Of a stretch of 64,000 nucleotides of DNA, positions 36,182-43,545 are shown piece by piece. The DNA lies in NCBI GenBank assembly GCA_008501735.1, contig QQUF01000045.1:186001-250000 (forward strand), read 5' to 3'. Position numbers and translations under genes: made by a program. The first letter of the stretch is position 1; each line of letters opens with the position of its first letter. Below the pieces are notes generated by a model. It was not told the DNA's origin, did no database searches, and saw only the letters and a program-made list of their open reading frames with translations. The DNA is from Calditrichota bacterium (lineage in GTDB: Bacteria; CLD3).

Positions 36182-38155
36182 TTAGAAATTCCACAAAATT
36201 TTTAGTTCTACTTCTGTGTTAAAATCGTCAACTTCCGACGACGAAAACTGAACATTTCCACTTTCGTCCAAAACTATCGGGAAATTAGGGTTCTTTCTTT
36301 TAGTAGTTGACTTGTAATGAGTTCCGCGAAAATCCAAAACGAAATTTTTAAATTTGTAGTTTACTAGAAGTCCAGGACCGAAGTTTTCAATTTTCAACTC
36401 TGTAAATCTTTCACTGAAAATTGTCTGTTCGTCCGTTTCCTCGTCAGAAGAATCCAACCACAAAAATTTGTCGCTTTGAATTGAAAAAATATTAACAAAC
36501 GGTGCAAAAAACAACGACTTTGTGATTGATTTTTCTAATTTAAAAGTAACTTCATTTTCAAAGCGTTCAGTCCTTTTTTGCGAAATCTTTTTGTCTTCGT
36601 TGAAGTAACTATTTTCGCGAAAAGTGAACTTGTAAGAACTAATAAAATTCAGTTTATCAGTCAAAGTAAGTTCCAAATTTGAGTTGTTTCCCAACTTTCT
36701 TTCAAGTGTAATCGGAATGTCGTTCAAACTTGAAAAGTTAGATTGTCTAACATTTTCAAACTCATAAACTGTTTGCTTAGCTTGAATAAAAAGTAAGTTG
36801 TACCAATCTAAACGGCTATTTTCTCCACTCAATTCGTGACTAAAGAAATAAATTCTGTCCGTAAAATTATTAATACTGTAATCCGCAGAAATGAATCTTT
36901 TTGTAAAATTTGAAAATTTAAACAAAACTGTCTGCGAGCTTTTTTCACTAAATTTGTAAGTCTCACCAACCTTGAAAAGAAACTCAAGTTCGTCTCTGTC
37001 AGAATCCCCGTCAGGAAGCTGTTTGTAAGTGTCTTTAAAAGTTGTGAAACTACTAAAAATCGTGTGTTTGGGGTTTATTCTAAGACGATTTGAGAAAAAT
37101 AATTTAATAATTTCATCTCGATTTTTGAAAGTTGAATTTTGAAATTCTGATTCTTCAAGGCGAATTTCTCCACCAAACGAAAATTCATTAAAGCCTTTAA
37201 CAAAATTTAAACTCAAATTTCCACCGAATGAGAAACGGTCAACATTAATGTTTGAACTTTGAACAAAAGCGGATTCAAGCCTCCAGAAAGCAAACTTTGT
37301 TAGTTCGTAAGTTGTAAAGTTAAGAAAACTAAGTTCACGTTCCTCCTTTGATTCAATGTCAATTGTTGTGTCAACACCAGTTACGTAATCTCTCGAACTC
37401 TTACTATAATTGAATGAAAATGAGTTTGTAATAAAATCTTCGTTTGAATCTAAAGTTACTCTTGAAACGAGTCCGTATTGTTTAAGCCGAGTATTTTTTC
37501 TTGCACTTAATTCACCTTTCTCGCCGTCAAGTAAAACAGAAATTCTATGTTTTTCATTAAATGAAAATTCGTCTAACTCCGCTTCACTTCCAAAAATAAA
37601 ACCGTTAAAATCTTCTTCTTTTTGTTCAACAAATTCCCAAGATGCTTTTGGAGAAATTCTAATTCTCTGTGTTGGGTTGTAGTTTAAACCGATAAAAGTT
37701 TCATTTTGATAATTTTCAGAAGAAGTGATGTTTGACTTTGTTAATTGTTCAGAGATAACTTGAGAATGGTTTTCGAGTAACAAGCTAAAGTTTGGAGAAA
37801 ATTTGTAATTCGTTTCGATGTTAAACTTTTGATTGTCTTGGATTTGCTTTTGAGTAGTTCTTGTCGAATCGTTAATCGCAACTTTCGAACGAAGAATTTT
37901 CGTAGTCAAATTTTGGTTAAGTATAAAATCAAATTTTGTAGATTTTTTCTGATAAAAATATTTGTCCGTCCACCCAAATTCATCAACAAACTGAAAGTAA
38001 TCAATACTAAGCTGATTCACTCGATTCGGATTTTCCTGAGAAAAACAAACCTTGCAGAGAAGTAAAAAAAGAAATACAATTTTAAATTTTTGATTCAAAC
38101 TTAGCTTTAAAAGTAAAGAAGTGGAACTTTGAAAAGTGAACCTAAAACTATACAA
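36182..38155 (-). CDS. Large secreted beta-barrel-like outer membrane protein of unknown function
   Basis: A 657-residue protein with a signal peptide (FKIVFLFLLLCKVCFS). The mature chain is a long run of amphipathic strands with Phe, Tyr, Ser and charged turns (NETFIGLNYNPTQRIRIS, KFAFWRLESAFVQSS, GGNLSLNFVKGFNEFSFGG), and it ends in VELKILWNF, a final strand with C-terminal Phe typical of outer-membrane barrels. No family recognised. The annotated start at 38155 is TTG; an internal TTG about 20 codons later (LNQKFKIVF) would give a more ordinary signal peptide. No ATG is available near the start. It resembles the 17.4-18.5 kb barrel only in general character. Confidence 0.7.
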   Translation of the reverse strand: MYSFRFTFQSSTSLLLKLSLNQKFKIVFLFLLLCKVCFSQENPNRVNQLSIDYFQFVDEFGWTDKYFYQKKSTKFDFILNQNLTTKILRSKVAINDSTRTTQKQIQDNQKFNIETNYKFSPNFSLLLENHSQVISEQLTKSNITSSENYQNETFIGLNYNPTQRIRISPKASWEFVEQKEEDFNGFIFGSEAELDEFSFNEKHRISVLLDGEKGELSARKNTRLKQYGLVSRVTLDSNEDFITNSFSFNYSKSSRDYVTGVDTTIDIESKEERELSFLNFTTYELTKFAFWRLESAFVQSSNINVDRFSFGGNLSLNFVKGFNEFSFGGEIRLEESEFQNSTFKNRDEIIKLFFSNRLRINPKHTIFSSFTTFKDTYKQLPDGDSDRDELEFLFKVGETYKFSEKSSQTVLFKFSNFTKRFISADYSINNFTDRIYFFSHELSGENSRLDWYNLLFIQAKQTVYEFENVRQSNFSSLNDIPITLERKLGNNSNLELTLTDKLNFISSYKFTFRENSYFNEDKKISQKRTERFENEVTFKLEKSITKSLFFAPFVNIFSIQSDKFLWLDSSDEETDEQTIFSERFTELKIENFGPGLLVNYKFKNFVLDFRGTHYKSTTKRKNPNFPIVLDESGNVQFSSSEVDDFNTEVELKILWNF

Positions 38156-38375
38156 AAATTTTAATTGAAATCATAAAACTTGTTAATCTGAAAATTAACT
38201 GAGTTTAATTTTGGACATATCGTCGGATTCTGAACACATTGTTACTATTTTTATCTCTTTTATGAATCGAAAGACTGTTTTTACATTGGCATAAACATTG
38301 CAATAATTTTTTCACAGATGCCTATCAGGCTCGGAGTTTTTGAATAGAGTTATAAAAGGGTTTGATATTTGAAGT

Positions 38376-38406
38376 AAGCAAAGGCATTTAGCCTTTGCTT
38401 TTTTTT
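38376..38406 (+). terminator. Strong hairpin with T tract just upstream of the PilX-like gene (attenuator or sRNA end)
   Basis: AAGCAAAGGC (38376-38385) pairs with GCCTTTGCTT (38391-38400) over 10 bp with a 5-base loop, then eight Ts at 38399-38406. It reads on the plus strand, only 11 bases before the ATG at 38418, in a gap between divergent genes. A plus-strand transcript must therefore start upstream and can stop here. The rest of the 262-base gap (38156-38375) is AT-rich with GATGCCTATCAGGCTC (a small hairpin) near 38319-38334, and no ORF. Confidence 0.6.
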
Positions 38407-38417
38407 GGAGTTTTGCA

Positions 38418-40001
38418 ATGTTAAAAAAATTACTTCTCTCAGAAAAAGGAATTGCCCTTCTCACAGCTTTAATTTTCAACTTAGTCACTCTTTTACTTGG
38501 AGTTGCTTGGTTAAAATTTTCAGTTAATTCTGCTCTCTCAACAACTCAAATCAGAATTGAAAGAACACAAAATGACTACCTACTCAAAGGTTTCAATTCA
38601 TTAATTGACATTCAAGCGACTTCTATGAATTTTTTCAAAACAAAGTATTTAGCAGATTTTGAAGTTCCCTACAAACCAAGTCAGTTTCTTCCTAAATTTG
38701 AAAGTATTAAAAATTTAAACAGAGTAGTTCTTGAAGTTAGTCAAAACGGAAATTTTGAGAATTATATTGTTCGCTCTAAAATTGGGAAAAAGGGAGAGAA
38801 AGTTACATCTTTAAAAGCAGATAATTTTTTAGGCTGTGAAAACCTTGCAAGTTTTTTGCACTTGACTGATTGTGAAAGACGAAGACAAGAATTTGTTCCT
38901 CCCGATAGCACAGATTTAATTTTTGAAAACTGTGCAGATTCACAACAATTCTCATTACTAAAAGGTCCTAATAGATTTGATGGAAATTTTCACACAAATG
39001 ATTTTGTATTTTTTGGAGCTCCACCAAATGTTACAATGCTTGGTTGTGCTACTGCTTCAGGAAGTTATACAGTTCCTCCTCCAATTTATCAAGGTTCGTT
39101 AATGTTTCCACCTCCTCCTCTTGCAGGAGTAAATTTTATCAATAGTTGTAATTCAGCAGGAGTAATTACTCGAAGGAAAAGAATTGAATTTGGAGAATTT
39201 CCTGAAAGCTTAATAAGAAATGCACTTCAAGGTGGTTTTTATAGTAGTAAAACTTTTGAAAATCAAGTTCAAAGAATAGTTTTTAACAATAAAGGCTTTA
39301 AAACTTATTCAGCTAACAAGCTACTTTTAGATACTTTTGGTCCAAATGCTTGGTTAGACGAGAAGCAATTCCAACTTCCACAAAACGGTGCAATATTTAT
39401 TGAAACTGATGTTTATGTTAGTGGTTTTTTAAACGGAGATGTAACTGTCGGTTCGTGTGGCAACATCTTCATTGATAATGATTTAAAGTACTCAAATATT
39501 GAGTCACTAGCTTCTCCAAGTGACGTTTTCCTTGGAAGCAGATTAGGATTAATTTCAACTAAAAATGTTTTATTGGAAACAAGGCACATTGCCACGAATA
39601 AAGGTTATTCTTGGAGTAATTTTGATTCTACTTATGCTCACAACAATCACCAAGAAGGAGTCATTATCAATGCAGGCATTTTAGCACTTGGAGAATCATT
39701 TTCAGTTTTTTCAGTAGATTTTCCAAACTTTGAAAGATTTCCAGGAGATGAATTTGGAGGTACACAAAACCCCAAATTTCCACTTATAGGAAATCATGGA
39801 ACTGTATCCTTTTTCGGCTCAATTGCTCAAAAAAGAAGAGGAATAATAAATAATGGAACTCGAGGTGGTTATGGAGGAACTTTATTAGGAACAGGAGCAA
39901 CAGTTCCACAAATGGTTAGAATTTATGACGAAAGATTCTACTGCACTCCTCCGAGATACTTCCCGAAATTAGAACGAAATCTAAGCTTAGTTATTAAGTG
40001 A
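38418..40001 (+). CDS. PilX-like pilus assembly/surface protein with DUF4900-type body
   Basis: A 527-residue protein. The N terminus, KGIALLTALIFNLVTLLLGV, looks like a PilX-type minor pilin: a Glu-Lys-Gly step, a hydrophobic helix, then an amphipathic helix (STTQIRIERTQNDYLLKGF). The body resembles the DUF4900 proteins I know from pilus-associated genes: FHTNDFVFFGAP, a parallel-beta-like stretch GAIFIETDVYVSGFLNGDV with IFIDNDLKYS, IAQKRRGIINN, and an ending RYFPKLERN. No other type IV pilus genes are adjacent. A hairpin terminator sits just before its ribosome site (TTGGAG). The family assignment is from memory and moderate in strength. Confidence 0.65.
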   Translation: MLKKLLLSEKGIALLTALIFNLVTLLLGVAWLKFSVNSALSTTQIRIERTQNDYLLKGFNSLIDIQATSMNFFKTKYLADFEVPYKPSQFLPKFESIKNLNRVVLEVSQNGNFENYIVRSKIGKKGEKVTSLKADNFLGCENLASFLHLTDCERRRQEFVPPDSTDLIFENCADSQQFSLLKGPNRFDGNFHTNDFVFFGAPPNVTMLGCATASGSYTVPPPIYQGSLMFPPPPLAGVNFINSCNSAGVITRRKRIEFGEFPESLIRNALQGGFYSSKTFENQVQRIVFNNKGFKTYSANKLLLDTFGPNAWLDEKQFQLPQNGAIFIETDVYVSGFLNGDVTVGSCGNIFIDNDLKYSNIESLASPSDVFLGSRLGLISTKNVLLETRHIATNKGYSWSNFDSTYAHNNHQEGVIINAGILALGESFSVFSVDFPNFERFPGDEFGGTQNPKFPLIGNHGTVSFFGSIAQKRRGIINNGTRGGYGGTLLGTGATVPQMVRIYDERFYCTPPRYFPKLERNLSLVIK

Positions 40002-40068
40002 AAAAAGCTTAAGTAATCACTTCAAAATCATTTATATTTTTCCGAATTCAAAATAAAGGAAAAGTAAA

Positions 40069-40419
40069 ATGACAAAATTAGTAATTCGTTTAGTGATTAA
40101 CGCTGTTGCACTTTGGGCTGCTGCTTCATTCATTGGTGGAATTCATCTTTCAGAAGACATTGTAAGTGTAGCGATTGTTGCTGCAATATTTGGACTAATA
40201 AACGCTGTTATCAAACCAATTGTAAAACTATTTTCATTCCCATTCATAATTCTTACACTTGGGATTTTTACAATCATTATTAATGCTTTAATGCTACTAT
40301 TAACTGATTACTTCACACAAAGCCTTTACATAGAAAGTTTTATGTCAGCACTATTCGGAAGCATTGTAATTTCAATTGTCAGTATTGTGCTTAGTGCCTT
40401 CTTAGATGATGAAGCTTAA
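40069..40419 (+). CDS. YvlD/phage-holin-4 family membrane protein (PF04020)
   Basis: Small inner-membrane protein of 116 residues with four hydrophobic helices. The family fingerprint is visible: N-terminal IRLVINAVALWAAASFIGGI, the central FGLINAVIKPIVKLFSFPF and ILTLGIFTIIINALMLLL. The name phage holin is historical; chromosomal members are conserved envelope proteins without proven lytic function, and nothing around it is phage-like. An AAAGGAAAAG ribosome site precedes ATG. A perfect 15-bp hairpin follows the gene. Confidence 0.9.
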   Translation: MTKLVIRLVINAVALWAAASFIGGIHLSEDIVSVAIVAAIFGLINAVIKPIVKLFSFPFIILTLGIFTIIINALMLLLTDYFTQSLYIESFMSALFGSIVISIVSIVLSAFLDDEA

Positions 40420-40430
40420 AATCTTTATTG

Positions 40431-40465
40431 CTGTTTTTTAATTTACTTATTAAATTAAAAAACAG
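40431..40465. terminator. Perfect 15-bp stem-loop after the YvlD-like gene
   Basis: CTGTTTTTTAATTTA (40431-40445) is perfectly complementary to TAAATTAAAAAACAG (40451-40465) with a 5-base loop, 11 bases after the stop. There is no T tract following it on the plus strand, though the arm itself is T-rich. It may be a terminator or an mRNA 3' end stabiliser. The rest of the 378-base gap to hemE holds a 30-codon ORF and a promoter-like site. Confidence 0.5.
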
Positions 40466-40501
40466 TAGGATAGTTAAATAAAATAATTTGAAGATATAAA
40501 A

Positions 40502-40594
40502 ATGAAAGATGTAGAACGCATTCTCTTCGTTGGGTTTATATTAGTTGCAGCTCTAATCGTTTTGATTTTTATCTATGATATGTTTTTTAAGTAA
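40502..40594 (+). CDS. Small single-helix membrane protein (30 aa), putative
   Basis: An ATG-to-TAA reading frame of 30 codons beginning MKDVERILFVGFILVA, followed by a continuous hydrophobic helix and ending YDMFFK. The layout (short charged N terminus, one helix of about 20 residues, Lys at the end) is typical of real small membrane proteins. A purine-rich GAAGAT lies upstream. It lies alone between the YvlD-like gene and hemE. It could still be a chance ORF in AT-rich DNA. Confidence 0.45.
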   Translation: MKDVERILFVGFILVAALIVLIFIYDMFFK

Positions 40595-40740
40595 ATCTCT
40601 ATCTAAAAGATAATTACTCTTTTAAGTTCTAAAATTTTTAAGCCCTAAAATTATAATTCATATTTTTACGTAATTTTCTTTAGAGTTCCTTTTTTGTCAT
40701 AAAACCTTAAAATTTTCTTTTCCAATTACATATTTTTTCA

Positions 40741-40770
40741 TTTGGTTTTATATTCCGAGTCTAATTTTAG
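40741..40770 (+). promoter_or_regulatory. Possible Bacteroidota-type promoter of hemE
   Basis: TTTG at 40741 and TAATTTTAG at 40762 resemble the -33 TTTG and -7 TAnnTTTG elements of Bacteroidota, 27 bases before the hemE ATG. The spacing (17 bases) is a little short and the -7 has mismatches, so this is tentative. Confidence 0.3.
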
Positions 40771-40797
40771 AAAAAAATTAAATTCAAGAAAAATCAA

Positions 40798-41826
40798 ATG
40801 AACGACCAATTATTTATAAAATCGGCTTTTTCACAAAAAGTCGAAAGACCACCTGTTTGGATGATGCGTCAAGCAGGAAGATTTATGAAAGAATACAGAG
40901 CAATCCGCGAAAATTACTCATTTTTGGAAATGATGAAAAACCCCGAAATCGCAACTGACGTAACAATGCTTCCAGTCGATTTACTCGGAATTGACGCAGC
41001 AATTATGTTTTGCGACATTTTAGTAACTGCCGAAGCACTTGGCGGACAACTTTCATTTGTAAAAGGAAAAGGTCCTGTTTTCGCAAATCCTGTCAGAAGC
41101 AAAAGTGATGTCGAAAAAATGGTCATTCCCGAAACTTACGAAGAATTCGGTTACGTTTTCGAAATGATAAAAAATGTCAAAGAAAGACTCAATGGCAAAA
41201 CTCCACTAATCGGATTTGCAGGTTCACCTTTTACAGTAATGTCTTACCTCGTCGAAGGTCAATCTTCAAAAGACTTGAAACTCACAAAATTAATGATTAA
41301 CACCGAACCTGAAACTGCCAAACTTTTACTTTCAAAACTTGCGACTGTTACAGCAAATTACTTAAACGCACAAATTGAAGCTGGAGTTGACGCTCTTCAA
41401 ATTTTTGATTCTTGGGCAAACACTCTCTCGTGGGAAGACTACCAAGAATTTTCACATTTTTACATTGCAGAAATAATTTCCAAGCTCAATCGCAAAGACA
41501 TTCCGATAATTTCATTTTGTAAAGGAAGTTCGGTTTTTCACCCAATTATGGCAGAAGCAAAACCAGATGTAATTTCAGTTGATTGGAACGCAGACTTGCT
41601 TAGAGTAAAACAATCTTTACCAAACGAAATCGCTGTTCAAGGAAATCTTGACCCATTCGTTCTTTACGGCTCAAGAGAAATTATTCGCAAAAAAGTAATG
41701 CGAATCTTAGAAAAGATGCGAAATGAAAATGGTTTCATTTTTAATCTTGGGCACGGAATTATGCCTGACATTCCTTTCGACAACGTAAAATATGCAATTG
41801 AGTTAATTCAAGAATTCAGAAACTAA
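40798..41826 (+). CDS. hemE: Uroporphyrinogen decarboxylase
   Basis: Decarboxylates the four acetate side chains of uroporphyrinogen III to give coproporphyrinogen III (342 residues, normal length). Both family signatures are present: RPPVWMMRQAGRFMKEYR near residue 17 and GFAGSPFTVMSYLVEG in the middle. GNLDPFVLYGS and FNLGHGIMPDIP complete the substrate pocket. The hemC-hemD fusion begins 14 bases downstream, so the operon encodes three consecutive haem steps. HemE acts last of the three although it is first in order. Confidence 0.97.
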   Translation: MNDQLFIKSAFSQKVERPPVWMMRQAGRFMKEYRAIRENYSFLEMMKNPEIATDVTMLPVDLLGIDAAIMFCDILVTAEALGGQLSFVKGKGPVFANPVRSKSDVEKMVIPETYEEFGYVFEMIKNVKERLNGKTPLIGFAGSPFTVMSYLVEGQSSKDLKLTKLMINTEPETAKLLLSKLATVTANYLNAQIEAGVDALQIFDSWANTLSWEDYQEFSHFYIAEIISKLNRKDIPIISFCKGSSVFHPIMAEAKPDVISVDWNADLLRVKQSLPNEIAVQGNLDPFVLYGSREIIRKKVMRILEKMRNENGFIFNLGHGIMPDIPFDNVKYAIELIQEFRN

Positions 41827-41840
41827 AATCGAAGTCAACA

Positions 41841-43415
41841 ATGCAGAATAAAAAAGTAATAATCGGTTCAAGAGGTAGTGATTTAGCACTTTGGCAAGCA
41901 CATTTTGTTCAAGATTCACTTGCAAAAAATGGTGTCGAAACCAAAATCAAAATCATCAAAACTCAAGGTGATAAAATCCAAAACCTGAGTTTTGACAAGC
42001 TCGAAGGAAAAGGCTTCTTTACAAAAGAAATTGAAGATGCTTTGCTAAATTCTGAAATTGATTTGGCGGTTCATTCTCACAAAGATTTGCCTACTGAATC
42101 TCCCGAAGGCTTAAAAATTGTCGCAGTTTCAGAACGCGAAGACCCTTCGGAGTTACTTTTAATTCGTAAAGAGGCTGTTGACCCAAAACAGCACTTTTCA
42201 ATAAAAAAAGACGCAATTGTCGGGACTTCTTCTGCTCGAAGGAAATCACAACTTTTGTCTTTCAGAAACGATTTTGAAATTATTGATTTAAGAGGAAACG
42301 TTCCGACTCGAATCCAAAAACTTAGAGACAAAAAATACGATGCAATTGTTTTGGCAAACGCTGGAGTTAGCCGTCTTGGTTTGGATTTGAGCGAATTTCA
42401 CCAAGAATTACTTGCTCCGATTGATTTCATTCCCGCTCCTGCACAAGGTGTTTTAGCTTACCAAATTCGTGAAAACGACTCTGAAATTGCCGAAATTTTA
42501 AGCAAAATTCACTCTCCTGAAACTCAAGAAACTACCGAAGTTGAAAGAAAAATTCTGAACCTCTTTGAAGGCGGTTGCCAAATGCCTGTTGGAGTTTTTT
42601 GTCAAAAAGAAGGAGACACTTTTCAAGTTTGGACAGCAAAATCAAAAACGGGTGAAGATTTTCCAATTAGGATTTTTAAAGAGTCAAAAACAGCAAAAGG
42701 CTTGGCTGAAAAAATTGTCCAAAAGTTCAGAAACATTCAACCAAAAGAAGTTTTCATTTCGCGTGATTTAATCGGTGATTGCTACTTTGAAAATGCACTA
42801 ATTGAAAATGACTTTACACTCAAAGGCAAATCCTTAATCAAAATTTCAAGAGTAGAATTTGAAGATTTACCGAAAACCGATTGGATATTTTTTACAAGCA
42901 AAAACGGAGTGAAACACTTTTTCGCTCAAAACCCAAAAATCAATCCCAAAACTAAATTTGCTGCAATTAGCAAAGGAACGGCAAAAGCTCTGAAACAACT
43001 TGAAGTTCAGCCTGACTTTGTAGGTTCAAAATTGATGACTAAAGAAATCGGTAAAGAATTTGCAAAAGTCTCAAAAGGGCAAAAAGTCCTTTTTCCTTTA
43101 GCTCAAAAATCAATGCGAACAATTCAAACCGAACTTATCGGAATTGCAGATTTCTTTGAATTAGTTGTTTATGAAAACAAGCCTTTGGAAGCCTTTGAGC
43201 AAATAGATTCTGAAATTTTAGTGTTCACAAGCCCTTCAAATGCCGAATCCTTTTTAAAAAGTCAAAAGATTTCATCTTCGCAAAAAGTTGTAGCAATCGG
43301 AACAACTACAGCAAAATATCTAAACGAAGCAGGAATTTCAGACGTTACAATTTCTTACTCTACAAACGAGGTTCACTTAGCCGAAGCAGTTTTTTCAGTG
43401 AGTTCAGATTTATAA
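41841..43415 (+). CDS. hemCD: Fused porphobilinogen deaminase and uroporphyrinogen-III synthase
   Basis: A 524-residue bifunctional protein. Residues 1 to about 300 are HemC: IIGSRGSDLALWQAHFV, IKIIKTQGD, VHSHKDLPTE, GTSSARRKSQLL and GGCQMPVGVF, in which Cys246 would hold the dipyrromethane cofactor. The remaining 210 residues are a HemD domain with weak sequence conservation, as normal: WIFFTSKNGVKHFFAQNP, AISKGTAKALKQL, VFTSPSNAESFL and VAIGTTTAKYLNEAG. It makes hydroxymethylbilane and closes it to uroporphyrinogen III, the substrate of hemE just upstream. Such fusions are known in several lineages but are not the usual arrangement. Confidence 0.93.
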   Translation: MQNKKVIIGSRGSDLALWQAHFVQDSLAKNGVETKIKIIKTQGDKIQNLSFDKLEGKGFFTKEIEDALLNSEIDLAVHSHKDLPTESPEGLKIVAVSEREDPSELLLIRKEAVDPKQHFSIKKDAIVGTSSARRKSQLLSFRNDFEIIDLRGNVPTRIQKLRDKKYDAIVLANAGVSRLGLDLSEFHQELLAPIDFIPAPAQGVLAYQIRENDSEIAEILSKIHSPETQETTEVERKILNLFEGGCQMPVGVFCQKEGDTFQVWTAKSKTGEDFPIRIFKESKTAKGLAEKIVQKFRNIQPKEVFISRDLIGDCYFENALIENDFTLKGKSLIKISRVEFEDLPKTDWIFFTSKNGVKHFFAQNPKINPKTKFAAISKGTAKALKQLEVQPDFVGSKLMTKEIGKEFAKVSKGQKVLFPLAQKSMRTIQTELIGIADFFELVVYENKPLEAFEQIDSEILVFTSPSNAESFLKSQKISSSQKVVAIGTTTAKYLNEAGISDVTISYSTNEVHLAEAVFSVSSDL

Positions 43416-43545
43416 ATCTTATTAGTTTTTACTTCTCAGTTTAAATAATTTCCTTGTTTGAAATTTTTCATTAATTTAGATTAATTTTATTTTTTTTGAC
43501 TTTTCATTCTCAAAAGAAAAATTACCAAATTAGGAAGGAGAAGAA

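Noticed and set aside
38156-38417. tRNA or rRNA gene in the divergent gap
   Set aside because: No cloverleaf, no GGTTCGAATCC-like T arm and no rRNA signatures are visible.
40069-40419. Prophage holin
   Set aside because: The family carries the name phage holin, but members are chromosomal membrane proteins and no phage genes are in the window.
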